NCBI RefSeq assembly: GCF_023716485.1
Contig: NZ_CP092418.1
Coordinates: 3,566,501 to 3,630,500 of the forward strand
Direction: 5' to 3'
From: Microbulbifer variabilis
GTDB lineage: Bacteria > Pseudomonadota > Gammaproteobacteria > Pseudomonadales > Cellvibrionaceae
Length of the DNA: 64,000 nt
Part shown: positions 18,133 to 27,941 of the stretch, in pieces
Layout of the letters: each line of letters opens with the position of its first letter
Numbering within the stretch: the stretch's first letter is position 1
Notes under the pieces: generated by a model
Seen by the model: only the letters and a program-made list of their open reading frames with translations
Told to the model about the DNA's origin: nothing
The model's database searches: none
Position numbers and translations under genes: made by a program

Positions 18133-19392
18133 TCAGTCTGCCTGGCGGCGCAGGAAGGCCGGAATATCCAAATATTCCATATCGGCATCAGCAGAGCTGA
18201 GCGACGGAGCGGGGCGCTTGGGACGCTCTACATCCACCCTAGGACGGGTGTCGGCCGCGCTCTCACGAGAGACTAGCCCTGCGGCACCGTGGCTTTCACG
18301 CATATCGCGCATATCCCGGCTCTCACGCATGTCTCGAGTCTCGCGAACATCGCGGGATTCACGCACTTCTGGGCGACGTGTGTTATCTACCACTTTAGCT
18401 GGGCGAGCCGCAGGAGTTCCCTCACCCAGGCCAGCGGCTACTACAGTCACCCGCATTTCATCACCCAGCTTATCATCCACTGCCGTACCAATAACCACTG
18501 TGGCCTCATCAGAGGCGATCTCTTGCACGATCTCACCCACTTCGGAGTATTCACCCAGGGTCAACTCCTGACAGCCAGCTTCTTCACTGCCGGTAATAAT
18601 GTTGACCAAAATACCGCGTGCACCAGCAAGGTTAACGTTATCCAACAGCGGACTGCGTACAGCCTTCTCCGCCGCTTCACGAGCGCGATTCTCGCCAATG
18701 GCAGAGCCGGAGCCCATCATCGCCATACCCATTTCAGACATCACCGTGCGTACATCGGCGAAGTCCACATTCATAATGCCGGGGCGGATCATCAGATCGG
18801 CAATACCCTGCACCGCTCCGAGTAACACGTTGTCAGCCTCTTTATAGGCAGACTTCATGGTGATTTTGCTACCCAATACTTCCAGCAAGCGATCGTTAGG
18901 GATAGTAATCAGGGAGTCCACTTTGTCGCGCAGTTCGAGAATACCCTCTTCGGCTACGACAGTGCGCTTGCGGCCTTCAATTTTGAACGGGCGAGTAACA
19001 ACAGCCACGGTGAGAATACCGAGCTCTTTGGCAATCTCGGCTACAATCGGCGCTCCACCGGTACCAGTGCCGCCCCCCATGCCAGCGGTAATAAACACCA
19101 TATCAGCACCGCCCAAGACTTCAGCGATGCGATCGCGGTCTTCCAGAGCGGACTGACGACCGATATCGGGATTGGCCCCAGCACCTAGTCCACGGGTAAT
19201 CGTATTACCAAGCTGTAGGATAGTTTGCGCTTCAATATCTTTCAGCGCCTGAGCGTCAGTGTTCGCGCAGATAAAGTCTACGCCCTCCACGTCGCTGGCA
19301 ATCATATGCTTAACAGCATTGCCACCGCCGCCGCCGACTCCTATTACCTTGATGACAGGTTTATCCTGTACGCTATCAACTAGCTCGAACAT
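18133..19392 (-). CDS. ftsZ: Cell division GTPase FtsZ
   Basis: A 419-residue tubulin homologue forming the Z ring. The GTP-binding G-box GGMGGGTGTGGAP (about residues 105-117) and the T7 loop NVDFADVRTVMSEMG are intact. The C-terminal linker is unusual: between about residues 345 and 375 it repeats RESRD/RETRD/RDM units. The final YLDIPAFLRRQAD is the conserved peptide that binds FtsA, ZipA and MinC. Length is above E. coli (383), and the excess lies in the linker. It is downstream of ftsA and upstream of lpxC. Confidence 0.98.
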   Translation of the reverse strand: MFELVDSVQDKPVIKVIGVGGGGGNAVKHMIASDVEGVDFICANTDAQALKDIEAQTILQLGNTITRGLGAGANPDIGRQSALEDRDRIAEVLGGADMVFITAGMGGGTGTGGAPIVAEIAKELGILTVAVVTRPFKIEGRKRTVVAEEGILELRDKVDSLITIPNDRLLEVLGSKITMKSAYKEADNVLLGAVQGIADLMIRPGIMNVDFADVRTVMSEMGMAMMGSGSAIGENRAREAAEKAVRSPLLDNVNLAGARGILVNIITGSEEAGCQELTLGEYSEVGEIVQEIASDEATVVIGTAVDDKLGDEMRVTVVAAGLGEGTPAARPAKVVDNTRRPEVRESRDVRETRDMRESRDMRDMRESHGAAGLVSRESAADTRPRVDVERPKRPAPSLSSADADMEYLDIPAFLRRQAD

Positions 19393-19480
19393 CGCTGTTC
19401 CCCTTTCTTGCTCATGTCGAATTTTACAGCCACGCCTAAAAAAAATCCCTTATGGGACGGCTAATTCTGGTTGCATGCTA

Positions 19481-20716
19481 TTACAAATTTCCACGAAACC
19501 AGTGCTTTACTTTGTCCCACCACTGATTATCGTTACGCACGGGCTGAGTTTTTCCCTCTGCAGCCTCTTCTTGCTGCATTGCGTACATCAATAATCCAAC
19601 TCCGGTGGAGTAAATTGGATTGCTCACGATATCGCTCAATCCAGAAATTCCTTGAGGCACTGCGAGACGTACCGGCATATGGAAAATTTCCTCAGCCAGC
19701 TCTACCGCACCCTCCATTTTTGAAGAGCCTCCTGTTAAAACCACTCCTGCTGCGCACAGATCTTCAAATCCACTGCGGCGCAATTCCGCCTGCACCAGAG
19801 TAAACAGCTCGTCATAGCGCGGCTCGACTACTTCAGCCAGGGCCTGGCGGGACAAATCCCGGGGCTCCCGATCTCCGACACTCGGTACTTTTATGGTTTC
19901 ACCTTCCCGCGCAAGTTTTGCCAGGGCACAGGCATATTTTATTTTTAAATCTTCGGCGTGCGGTGTCGGGGTACGCAATGCCATCGCAATATCGTTAGTC
20001 ACCTGATCCCCAGCGATGGGAATCACTCCAGTATGGCGAATTGAGCCACCGGTAAATACAGCAATATCGGTGGTGCCTCCACCGATATCGACCATACATA
20101 CTCCGAGTTCTTTCTCATCTTCAGTCAGTACCGCGTAACTGGAAGCCAGCTGTTCGAGAATGACATCCTCCACTTCAAGACCACAGCGGCGGATACACTT
20201 CTCAATATTTTGTGCCGCATTGACGGCACCACTGACTAAATGCACCTTTGCTTCGAGGCGCACACCGGACATCCCCAGAGGCTCTTTTACCCCCTCCTGG
20301 TTGTCGATCAGGTATTCTTGCGGCAGCGTATGTAAAATTTTCTGATCTGCGGGTATAGCAACTGCACGAGCTGCATCAATTACCCGATCCAAATCCTGTT
20401 GGGTTACTTCACGATCTTTAATAGCCACAATGCCGTGAGAATTGAGACTGCGAATATGGCTGCCCGCGATACCGGCATACACAGAGTGAATTTCACACCC
20501 CGCCATGAGTTCTGCTTCCTCCACGGCACGCTGAATAGATTGCACGGTGGATTCAATGTTTACCACCACACCTTTTTTCATCCCGGTGGAGCGATGGGAG
20601 CCAATACCAACAATATTAAGGTCCCCGTTAGCAGATACCTCACCAACGATGGCAACCACCTTGGAGGTGCCGATATCCAGCCCAACAATCATGCGCTGAT
20701 CGGATACTTGTGTCAT
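19481..20716 (-). CDS. ftsA: Cell division protein FtsA
   Basis: A 411-residue actin-like protein that tethers FtsZ to the membrane. Phosphate-1 motif VGLDIGTSKVVAIVGE at the N-terminus and phosphate-2 VDIGGGTTDIAVF (about residue 205) bind ATP, and VLTGGSSKMEG is the adenosine motif. The C-terminus NQWWDKVKHWFRGNL is the amphipathic membrane-targeting helix. Length is normal (about 410-420). It lies 112 bases after ftsQ and 88 bases before ftsZ. Confidence 0.98.
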   Translation of the reverse strand: MTQVSDQRMIVGLDIGTSKVVAIVGEVSANGDLNIVGIGSHRSTGMKKGVVVNIESTVQSIQRAVEEAELMAGCEIHSVYAGIAGSHIRSLNSHGIVAIKDREVTQQDLDRVIDAARAVAIPADQKILHTLPQEYLIDNQEGVKEPLGMSGVRLEAKVHLVSGAVNAAQNIEKCIRRCGLEVEDVILEQLASSYAVLTEDEKELGVCMVDIGGGTTDIAVFTGGSIRHTGVIPIAGDQVTNDIAMALRTPTPHAEDLKIKYACALAKLAREGETIKVPSVGDREPRDLSRQALAEVVEPRYDELFTLVQAELRRSGFEDLCAAGVVLTGGSSKMEGAVELAEEIFHMPVRLAVPQGISGLSDIVSNPIYSTGVGLLMYAMQQEEAAEGKTQPVRNDNQWWDKVKHWFRGNL

Positions 20717-20828
20717 TTTTGTGCCAACCTCGCTAGGCCATACCCCGGCTTTCCTTTCATTATCAACCGGATCAGCGCCTTCGCTTTTAAACTTTATCTT
20801 TCCACAGCGGCTACTGCCGCGTCCCTGT

Positions 20829-21641
20829 TTACTCTTGCTCGTTCTTCCACTGAACCGCTACCGCGTTACCGTAACGAGTATCTACCTCGGCTACTTTTTG
20901 TAAATAAGGAGCAAGTAACCCGCGACTCAAAGTGAGAAAGCGGTTAACACGCTCCAGCAGTGCCTCATGACCGAGTTTTAATTCAATTCCCGACATCAAC
21001 TCCAGATGCCAGCCACTAAGGTCATCAAATGACAAGCGCTTCACTTCCATATCCCGCGTAGTCAAAAGCCCCGCAAGCGCTTGGTATTGGGACATAATTT
21101 GCCCAACCAACTCTTCATCCCCGGCGAGCTCGGGTAGTGTACCCACCTGCATTTGTTTCGGCCGTGGCAGCAGTGCACCACTGGCAACCAACAAACGATC
21201 ACGGCCCCAGATGGCAAGTGGCTGCGCCTCGCTGACTTCAACAACAACGCCTTTGGGCCAGCGGCGACTTATGGAAACCTTGGTAATCCACGGTTTCTCC
21301 AGCAATGCTGCGCGCATCGCGCGGATATCAACAGAAAAAAAACCCGCTTGCAAATACGGCAATAAAATTTCTTTAATCTGCTCTTCAGTTACAGCATTAA
21401 AGGTTCCGCGAACCTCAACTTGCTCCAGTGCATCAACTCGACTGAGCTGAATCGCCGGTAGGTGCTGCCACAACCAGTAGCCCCCACTAAGCAGCCCACC
21501 AAGCAAGAACATAAAGACACTGGTAAATAACCAGGGGCGCCAGTGGAATCCCCGCTTCTCTCTCTCTTTGAGAGGGCTGGCACCACGAATCGGGGCCCGG
21601 GGAGTCCCTGTATATTTTTTCTGTGCAGACCTCACTACCAC
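20829..21641 (-). CDS. ftsQ: Cell division protein FtsQ
   Basis: A 270-residue bitopic divisome protein joining FtsL/FtsB to FtsK and FtsW/FtsI. A basic cytoplasmic tail (about residues 1-35) precedes one membrane helix (PWLFTSVFMFLLGGLLSGGYWLW, key part FTSVFMFLLGGLLSGG), then the POTRA domain starting VRGTFNAVTEEQI and the beta domain ending before YGNAVAVQWKN. The start is GTG at 21641, immediately after the murC stop. In many gammaproteobacteria ddlB lies between murC and ftsQ; here there is no room for it. Confidence 0.95.
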   Translation of the reverse strand: MVVRSAQKKYTGTPRAPIRGASPLKEREKRGFHWRPWLFTSVFMFLLGGLLSGGYWLWQHLPAIQLSRVDALEQVEVRGTFNAVTEEQIKEILLPYLQAGFFSVDIRAMRAALLEKPWITKVSISRRWPKGVVVEVSEAQPLAIWGRDRLLVASGALLPRPKQMQVGTLPELAGDEELVGQIMSQYQALAGLLTTRDMEVKRLSFDDLSGWHLELMSGIELKLGHEALLERVNRFLTLSRGLLAPYLQKVAEVDTRYGNAVAVQWKNEQE

Positions 21642-23129
21642 TCAAGCCTCGAGGTCTTTCTCACCCAGACGCCATTCCGCCAACCTCTGTGAAAGAGCCC
21701 CAACATTACCCGCGCCCTGAGTCAGAACCACATCGCCGGGTTCCAGTAGATCAGCCAGGATCGGGGGAACCTGATCAACGGTTTCGACAAAAATGGGATC
21801 GACCTGGCCTCGATTGCGCAGGCTACGAGCCAAAGTCCGCCCATCCGCGCCGGCTATCGGTGCCTCCCCTGCACTGTAAACATCCAGCAAAATTAGTTTG
21901 TCGACCTCGGACAGCACCTGAACAAAATCCTCAAACAGATCTCGGGTTCGGGTATAGCGATGCGGTTGGTAAACCATCACTAAGCGCCGATCGGACCAGC
22001 CGTCGCGTACAGTCCTGATGGTTGCTGCCACTTCCCTTGGGTGGTGGCCATAATCGTCCACCAGCATCACTTTTTCTGCGTTACTGTCGTCACTAATAGA
22101 GAAATCTCCATAAATTTGGAAGCGACGGCCGACTCCTTGAAAACCTTGTAATCCCTTTTGAATAGCTTCATCACCGATACCCTCATCGGTAGCGACAGCA
22201 ATTGCAGCAGTAGCATTCAATACATTGTGGATACCAGGAGTATTTACCGAGACCTCAAGCAGATCACCCGCCGGGCGCTGCACTTTAAAATGGCTTCGCA
22301 ACGGCTCCTGTTTAACCTCGACAATGCGGAAATCATTGCCCTCAGCAAACCCATAAGTCAGCACCGGCCGGGAAAACTTGGGAATTACTTCCTGCACATT
22401 GGCATCATCGCCACAGACCACAGCAAGGCCATAAAAAGGCAGGTTATGGACAAAATCAATAAAGATCTGTTTGACCTTTTCAAAGTCCCCACCATAGGTT
22501 TCCATATGGTCCGCATCAATATTCGTGATCACCGTCACCATCGGTTGCAGGTGAATAAAAGATGCATCACTTTCATCTGCCTCAGCGATTAGATAACGAC
22601 TTTCGCCCAATGCCGCATTGGCACCTGCCGAATTGACCAAACCGCCAATCACAAACGTCGGATCTTTTTTATCCGCAGCAAAAATCGAGGCTATCAGGCT
22701 GGTAGTTGTAGTCTTTCCGTGTGTACCCGCCACGGCAATACCATAGCGATAACGCATCAGTTCCCCGAGCATTTCCGCACGGCGCACCACCGGAATTCGG
22801 TTTTCGTGGGCGGCGACTAACTCTGGATTGTCGTCATGCACGGCCGAAGAGTTAACAACCACATCGACACCGCGGATATTTTCCGAACTGTGTCCAATTT
22901 CAACCCTAACACCAAGCTTTTGCAGGCGGTCTGTTACAGCTGATTCGCGCAAATCGGAACCAGAAACCTCGTAACCCTGATTCTGTAGCACTTCAGCAAT
23001 GCCGCTCATGCCTGCACCACCCACACCGATAAAGTGGATGCGACGAATGCGGCGCATCGTCGGTACAGCATAACTTTTTTCCATATTGGCACGCTCAGAA
23101 GCCATACTTTCTAACCTTGATCCACTCAT
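21642..23129 (-). CDS. murC: UDP-N-acetylmuramate--L-alanine ligase
   Basis: A ligase of up to 495 residues that adds L-Ala to UDP-MurNAc, the first peptide step. The N-terminal Rossmann motif is [17 protein letters not shown] and the ATP loop is [27 protein letters not shown] is the C-terminal signature. The start is uncertain: ATG 23129 has no good ribosome site, and an ATG about eight codons later (MASERAN) has AAGG upstream. Family N-termini usually begin close to RRIHFIG, so the first 20-30 residues may be partly untranslated. It lies 10 bases behind murG. Confidence 0.96.
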   Translation of the reverse strand: MSGSRLESMASERANMEKSYAVPTMRRIRRIHFIGVGGAGMSGIAEVLQNQGYEVSGSDLRESAVTDRLQKLGVRVEIGHSSENIRGVDVVVNSSAVHDDNPELVAAHENRIPVVRRAEMLGELMRYRYGIAVAGTHGKTTTTSLIASIFAADKKDPTFVIGGLVNSAGANAALGESRYLIAEADESDASFIHLQPMVTVITNIDADHMETYGGDFEKVKQIFIDFVHNLPFYGLAVVCGDDANVQEVIPKFSRPVLTYGFAEGNDFRIVEVKQEPLRSHFKVQRPAGDLLEVSVNTPGIHNVLNATAAIAVATDEGIGDEAIQKGLQGFQGVGRRFQIYGDFSISDDSNAEKVMLVDDYGHHPREVAATIRTVRDGWSDRRLVMVYQPHRYTRTRDLFEDFVQVLSEVDKLILLDVYSAGEAPIAGADGRTLARSLRNRGQVDPIFVETVDQVPPILADLLEPGDVVLTQGAGNVGALSQRLAEWRLGEKDLEA

Positions 23130-23139
23130 TTTTTATTTG

Positions 23140-24237
23140 CTATCTGACAAGAGCCAGCTGTTCAGCGCAGGCACCTACTACCTGCTCGGTTGCATCAATT
23201 TTTGCCACACTGCGCGCAGCTTTCGCCATCGCAAGCAACGCTTGAGGGTCTGAGAGAAGCTTCTGCAATAATTCTGACAGACTCTGTGCATCCATGGCGC
23301 TCTGCTGAATTACCACAGCGCCACCGGCATTCTGTAACCACTCGCCATTGCGTGTCTGATGATCATCAATCGCAAAGGGAAAAGGCACCATAATTGCGCC
23401 CACACCAGCGGCAGCGATTTCCGACACAGTCAGCGCCCCGGAGCGACAAATGATCAAATCTGCAACGCTATAGGCATCGGCCATATTCGCAATAAAAGGT
23501 ACAACCTCTGCCTCTACTCCCGCAGCCTTATAAGCTTCTTGGGCCAACGCTGCATGACGTTCACCCGCCTGATGAACCACTTTCGGCCGTAGGGATAACG
23601 GCAGAAGAGCCACAGCTTTTGGCACCAGCTCATTAATTGCCACAGCGCCGAGACTGCCACCGAGCACCAGCAGGCGCAGTGGTGCCTCATTTCCGATACG
23701 CTGTTGCGGCTCAGGCAAACTCGCAATCTCAGTGCGCACCGGATTGCCAACCTGCTTAGCACCAGGCAAACCACTGGGGAAAGCCTCCAATACCCTACTC
23801 GCGATTCGAGCAAGCAGGCGGTTAGTGGTGCCGGCAACCGCATTCTGCTCGTGAATAATCAGCGGAATTCCACTGAGTCGTGCTGCTACACCACCGGGAC
23901 CGGTGGCAAAGCCACCGAACCCGAGCACCGCATCTGGTGCTACCGCCCTTACCACGGCACGGGCCTGGACCACCGCGCGAAAAATCTGCAGAGGTGCCTT
24001 GAACAAGGCCAATTTGCCTTTGCCACGCACACCCTCCACACGAATACAGTGCAGTGGAATATTCGCCTCGGGAATTAAACGCGCTTCGATACCGCGCTGT
24101 GTACCCAGCCACTCAACACTGGCACCGCGCTCCTGCAAGGCTTTTGCCACTGCCAGTGCTGGAAATACATGGCCACCGGTACCTCCGGCCATCAGTAAAA
24201 ACTTCTTATTGGCGAAAATTTTTTCTTCATGGGACAT
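23140..24237 (-). CDS. murG: Lipid II synthase GlcNAc transferase MurG
   Basis: A 365-residue GT28 glycosyltransferase converting lipid I to lipid II on the inner face of the membrane. LLMAGGTGGHVFPALAVA is the N-terminal G-loop and LVLGGSLGAVAINELVP the second; ADLIICRSGALTVSEIAAAGVGAIMVPFP is the UDP-GlcNAc site, with RSGALTVSEIAAAG as key residues. Length is normal. The ATG shares its A with the ftsW stop (TGATG), suggesting translational coupling. Confidence 0.97.
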   Translation of the reverse strand: MSHEEKIFANKKFLLMAGGTGGHVFPALAVAKALQERGASVEWLGTQRGIEARLIPEANIPLHCIRVEGVRGKGKLALFKAPLQIFRAVVQARAVVRAVAPDAVLGFGGFATGPGGVAARLSGIPLIIHEQNAVAGTTNRLLARIASRVLEAFPSGLPGAKQVGNPVRTEIASLPEPQQRIGNEAPLRLLVLGGSLGAVAINELVPKAVALLPLSLRPKVVHQAGERHAALAQEAYKAAGVEAEVVPFIANMADAYSVADLIICRSGALTVSEIAAAGVGAIMVPFPFAIDDHQTRNGEWLQNAGGAVVIQQSAMDAQSLSELLQKLLSDPQALLAMAKAARSVAKIDATEQVVGACAEQLALVR

Positions 24238-25469
24238 CAGACTACCTCCCCACTACCAACGCCAGCACTGGTGCGGCGCCGGACAAAAATTGGCAACTTC
24301 CCAAACAAACCAGGACTTTCCTCACTATCCCCGGCTTGCCCAAATTGCCCTCGCAATTCAGTGCGAATCCTCAAAGCCAACCCCAATAGGGCACAGCAAA
24401 TAATCAAACTACTACCACCGGAACTGACAAACGGCAGGGTCAGCCCCTTAGTCGGTAACAACCCTGAAGCCACTCCCATATTCACAAAAGCCTGGCCAGC
24501 AATCTGTATTGCCATGCCAAATGCCAGTAAAGCCGCAAAAAATTTTTGTTGTGCCAGGGCTTCACGGACCAAACGCAATAGCGAACAGGTCAGGAGCACA
24601 AAAAGCCCAACAACAACCAAGCCGCCAAACATGCCCCACTCCTCGGCGAGGATGGCAAAAATAAAGTCGGTATGGGCCTCGGGCAGATAAAACAGTTTTT
24701 GCACGCTATTACCCAGCCCCACACCAAACCATTCACCACGACCAAAAGCGATGAGCGATTGGGTCAACTGATAGCCACTGGCAAACTGGTCTCCCCAGGG
24801 GTCTAGAAACGTTAGCAGGCGCTGCAAACGATAGGGGCTCATCAGCGCCATCAAGGCCAAACCGCAAGCCGCTGCCGCCACGAGTAAAAACGTGTGGGGT
24901 AAGCGTGCACCACCCAAAAACACCATCGCCAGCACTGTGCCGGAAAGTACTACCACAGAGCCGAAGTCCGGTTGCAATAACAGTAAAAAAGCAACCATCG
25001 TGAGAATAACCACCGGTACCATAAAGCTGCTCCAGTGGTGTAATTGCTTGCTGCGCCGGGTTAGAAAACTGGCAAAAAATACCAGCATGCAAAACTTCGC
25101 CACTTCTGCAGGTTGGATAGTAATTCCCGCAAACACCAACCAGCGTCGACTACCATTTACCTCTCGACCAATACCTGGCACCAATACCACGATTAAAAGC
25201 AGACAGGAAAACAGTAGCAGTGGCCAAGATAGGCGCGACCAAATAGCCAATGGGATCTGGCTTACCAATAACGCCGCAATTGCCCCAATTAACAAGAATA
25301 CCAAGTGACGCTTCAGGAAATACCAAGGGTCTGCATAAATATCTGTAGCAAAAGCGATCGACGCTGAAGCCACCATCACAACGCCGATGCTCACCAGCGC
25401 CAAAACGCTAAAAGGTAAAAGAGCATCGAGAAAATCACGCCTGGTATTTAGGGAGGGCAATTCACTCAT
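24237..25469 (-). CDS. ftsW: Septal peptidoglycan polymerase FtsW
   Basis: A 410-residue SEDS glycosyltransferase that polymerises lipid II at the septum with FtsI. About ten membrane segments are visible. Signatures are SGYQLTQSLIAFGRGEWFGVGLGNSVQK, the FIFAILAEEWGMFGG loop with the catalytic-region Asp just before, and GLTLPFVSSGGSSL near the C-terminus. ATG 25469 is chosen because GGGAGGGG precedes it and it overlaps the murD stop as ATGA. It also overlaps the murG start by one base. Confidence 0.97.
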   Translation of the reverse strand: MSELPSLNTRRDFLDALLPFSVLALVSIGVVMVASASIAFATDIYADPWYFLKRHLVFLLIGAIAALLVSQIPLAIWSRLSWPLLLFSCLLLIVVLVPGIGREVNGSRRWLVFAGITIQPAEVAKFCMLVFFASFLTRRSKQLHHWSSFMVPVVILTMVAFLLLLQPDFGSVVVLSGTVLAMVFLGGARLPHTFLLVAAAACGLALMALMSPYRLQRLLTFLDPWGDQFASGYQLTQSLIAFGRGEWFGVGLGNSVQKLFYLPEAHTDFIFAILAEEWGMFGGLVVVGLFVLLTCSLLRLVREALAQQKFFAALLAFGMAIQIAGQAFVNMGVASGLLPTKGLTLPFVSSGGSSLIICCALLGLALRIRTELRGQFGQAGDSEESPGLFGKLPIFVRRRTSAGVGSGEVV

Positions 25470-26848
25470 TGCCCCTCCCGTGAGCACTCACACAGCGTCG
25501 CTACAATATTGCGAAAGTCTTCACCACGCGCTTCAAAATTGCGATACATATCAAAGCTGGCACACGCCGGGGAGAGCAACACGTAGTCTCCGCTATGCGC
25601 CAAAGTTCGGGCCTTACTCACAGCATCCGCCATAGAATCAGCGCTGAGTGTCCTGCACTGACCGGCAAACACGCTGGCAATTTTGTCGCCATCAACACCG
25701 ATTGAAACCACTGCACGCAAGGAGCCTCCGCTTTTCTTCAATGCGGAAAAGTCTGCACCTTTACCATCTCCACCTGCGATTAAAACTATTTTACGGGTTG
25801 AGGTCGCCAATCCATCCAACGCGGCCTGTGTTGCACCTACATTAGTGCCCTTAGAGTCGTTGACATAAGTTACGCCATGTAAATCCGCCACGCGCTCACA
25901 GCGATGTGCCAAGCCAGGGAAACTACGCAGCACCGACAGCATTGCCGCCATGGGCAGTCCCACTACAGTACCCATGGCCAATGCAGCCAAAGCGTTGGCA
26001 ATATTATGCTTGCCCACCATCGCCAGCTCATCGACCGGCAATAACTGCTCACTTCCTTGAGCCAACCACTCACGCTCCCCAGATAAGCACACACCAAACT
26101 GTTTTAAGTCCGGCCGATCAAGGCCGAAAGTCCACTCACGCCGCTCGCGCGACAGAGGTCCCTGGCTCAGGGGGTCTTCGCGATTAACCACAAATACTTC
26201 TGCACCGCGATAAATCCGTTGCTTCGCCCGGTGATACTCCAACATACTGGGATAGCGGTCCATATGGTCCGCACTCATATTCAAAACAGTCGCTACTGTT
26301 GGAGTGAGGGAATAAGTTGTCTCCAATTGGAAACTGGAAAGCTCCAGTACAAACAACTCCGGTAAGGGGTCATCCAATAAATCGAGCACCGGTACGCCAA
26401 TATTGCCACCCACCCGCACAGAAATATTGGCGGCTTTAGCCATTCTGCCAAGTAGTGTCGTGACCGTGCTTTTGCCGTTAGAACCAGTAATCGCGGCCAA
26501 TTTCGCTTTGGACTGCTTTCGCACTAAAGCCTGGGCAAATAATTCAATATCACCAACAACCGGAATACCCTCGGCAACCGCCTTTTGCAAAACCGGCTCC
26601 GCTAAGGGCACACCAGGGCTGACAATAATTAAACTGGCCGCAAGTAAAGTGTCTGCACGTAGTGGGCCGGTTTCCACCGCGACCTGGGGAAATTCCCCTT
26701 GAAAAGCCGCAAGCCCTGGAGGGTTATCACGGCTATCCACCACCACCGGGGTATGACCATGACGCAGCAGATAGCGCACCACCGATTGCCCGGTAGCGCC
26801 CAGTCCAATTACCACTTTGTGCTGCGAAGAAGTCGCGATCAGGCTCAT
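25466..26848 (-). CDS. murD: UDP-N-acetylmuramoylalanine--D-glutamate ligase
   Basis: A 460-residue ligase adding D-Glu to UDP-MurNAc-L-Ala. The N-terminal domain starts KVVIGLGATGQSVVRYL, the ATP loop is ITGSNGKSTVTTLLG, and NVSAD-like NMSADHMDRY, KGTNVGATQAAL and LLSPACASFDMYRNFEARG are the later motifs, with SPACASFD as a MurD marker. Length is slightly above E. coli (438). It lies 7 bases behind mraY and overlaps ftsW by four bases. Confidence 0.97.
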   Translation of the reverse strand: MSLIATSSQHKVVIGLGATGQSVVRYLLRHGHTPVVVDSRDNPPGLAAFQGEFPQVAVETGPLRADTLLAASLIIVSPGVPLAEPVLQKAVAEGIPVVGDIELFAQALVRKQSKAKLAAITGSNGKSTVTTLLGRMAKAANISVRVGGNIGVPVLDLLDDPLPELFVLELSSFQLETTYSLTPTVATVLNMSADHMDRYPSMLEYHRAKQRIYRGAEVFVVNREDPLSQGPLSRERREWTFGLDRPDLKQFGVCLSGEREWLAQGSEQLLPVDELAMVGKHNIANALAALAMGTVVGLPMAAMLSVLRSFPGLAHRCERVADLHGVTYVNDSKGTNVGATQAALDGLATSTRKIVLIAGGDGKGADFSALKKSGGSLRAVVSIGVDGDKIASVFAGQCRTLSADSMADAVSKARTLAHSGDYVLLSPACASFDMYRNFEARGEDFRNIVATLCECSREGQ

Positions 26849-26855
26849 TGTTTTT

Positions 26856-27941
26856 TTATCGGAGTTTCAGTGTTGCCAGTCCAGCCAGAACCAGAATTAC
26901 CGTGATAATCCAGAAACGCACGATTACCCTCGGCTCGGGCCAACCTTTCAATTCAAAATGGTGGTGCAGCGGGGCCATGCGGAAAATACGCTTACCCGTC
27001 AACTTGAAGGACGCAACCTGCAGGATGACTGAAACGGTTTCCATCACGAACACGCCCCCCATAATAAACAGCACAATCTCGTGGCGAGTGATCACCGCAA
27101 TGATGCCCAGTGCCGCACCCAGGGCCAGGGCACCCACATCCCCCATAAACACCTGCGCCGGATAGGTGTTAAACCATAGGAACCCTAAGCCTGCACCGCA
27201 CAGAGCCGCACAAAATACAGCGAGTTCCCCCGCACCAGCAATCGCAGGAATATGTAGATAATCGGCAAATTCCGCATGTCCAGATAAATAAGCAATAATT
27301 CCCAGTGCCCCGCCTACCATCACCGTAGGCATAATTGCCAGGCCATCAAGACCATCGGTCAGATTAACCGCATTACTGGAACCCACCACTACAAAATAGG
27401 TCAGCAAAATAAAGGTGACGGGCCCAAGATTAATAGCGACGTCTTTAAAGAAAGGCACAAAGAACTGGGTTTCGGCCGGGCTGGTCGCACTCATAAATAA
27501 ATATATGGCCGCCCCTAAACCGGCAATGGACTGCCAAAAATATTTCCAGCGCGCGATGAGGCCGCGGGGGTTCTTGTGTACAACTTTTTTATAGTCATCG
27601 ACAAAACCTACCGCGCCAAAGACAAAGGTCACCAGTAATGTGACCCACACATAGCGATTACCAAGATCCGACCATAGCAGCGCCGAAGCAAAGATCGAGG
27701 CGAGAATCAGGGTGCCGCCCATAGTGGGCGTACCGGATTTACTCAAATGTGTTTCAGGGCCATCGTCGCGAATCGCCTGCCCCACTTGTAAATGGTTCAG
27801 CCAGTTGATCATGCGCGGTCCAACAATCAGGGAAATCCCCAGTGCGGTAAGGGCCGCAAGAATTGCGCGGACAGTTAAATAATTGAACACCGAAAAGGTG
27901 CTCACATGTTGTTGTAATAATTCCGCCAGCCAAAGCAGCAT
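26856..27941 (-). CDS. mraY: Phospho-MurNAc-pentapeptide transferase MraY
   Basis: A 361-residue inner-membrane enzyme making lipid I from UDP-MurNAc-pentapeptide and undecaprenyl phosphate. Ten membrane segments fit the family. Catalytic motifs are [14 protein letters not shown] (the paired Asp), [13 protein letters not shown] and the [11 protein letters not shown] region, then [14 protein letters not shown] near the end. Length is essentially identical to E. coli MraY (360). Its ATG overlaps the murF stop by one base (TAATG). Confidence 0.98.
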   Translation of the reverse strand: MLLWLAELLQQHVSTFSVFNYLTVRAILAALTALGISLIVGPRMINWLNHLQVGQAIRDDGPETHLSKSGTPTMGGTLILASIFASALLWSDLGNRYVWVTLLVTFVFGAVGFVDDYKKVVHKNPRGLIARWKYFWQSIAGLGAAIYLFMSATSPAETQFFVPFFKDVAINLGPVTFILLTYFVVVGSSNAVNLTDGLDGLAIMPTVMVGGALGIIAYLSGHAEFADYLHIPAIAGAGELAVFCAALCGAGLGFLWFNTYPAQVFMGDVGALALGAALGIIAVITRHEIVLFIMGGVFVMETVSVILQVASFKLTGKRIFRMAPLHHHFELKGWPEPRVIVRFWIITVILVLAGLATLKLR

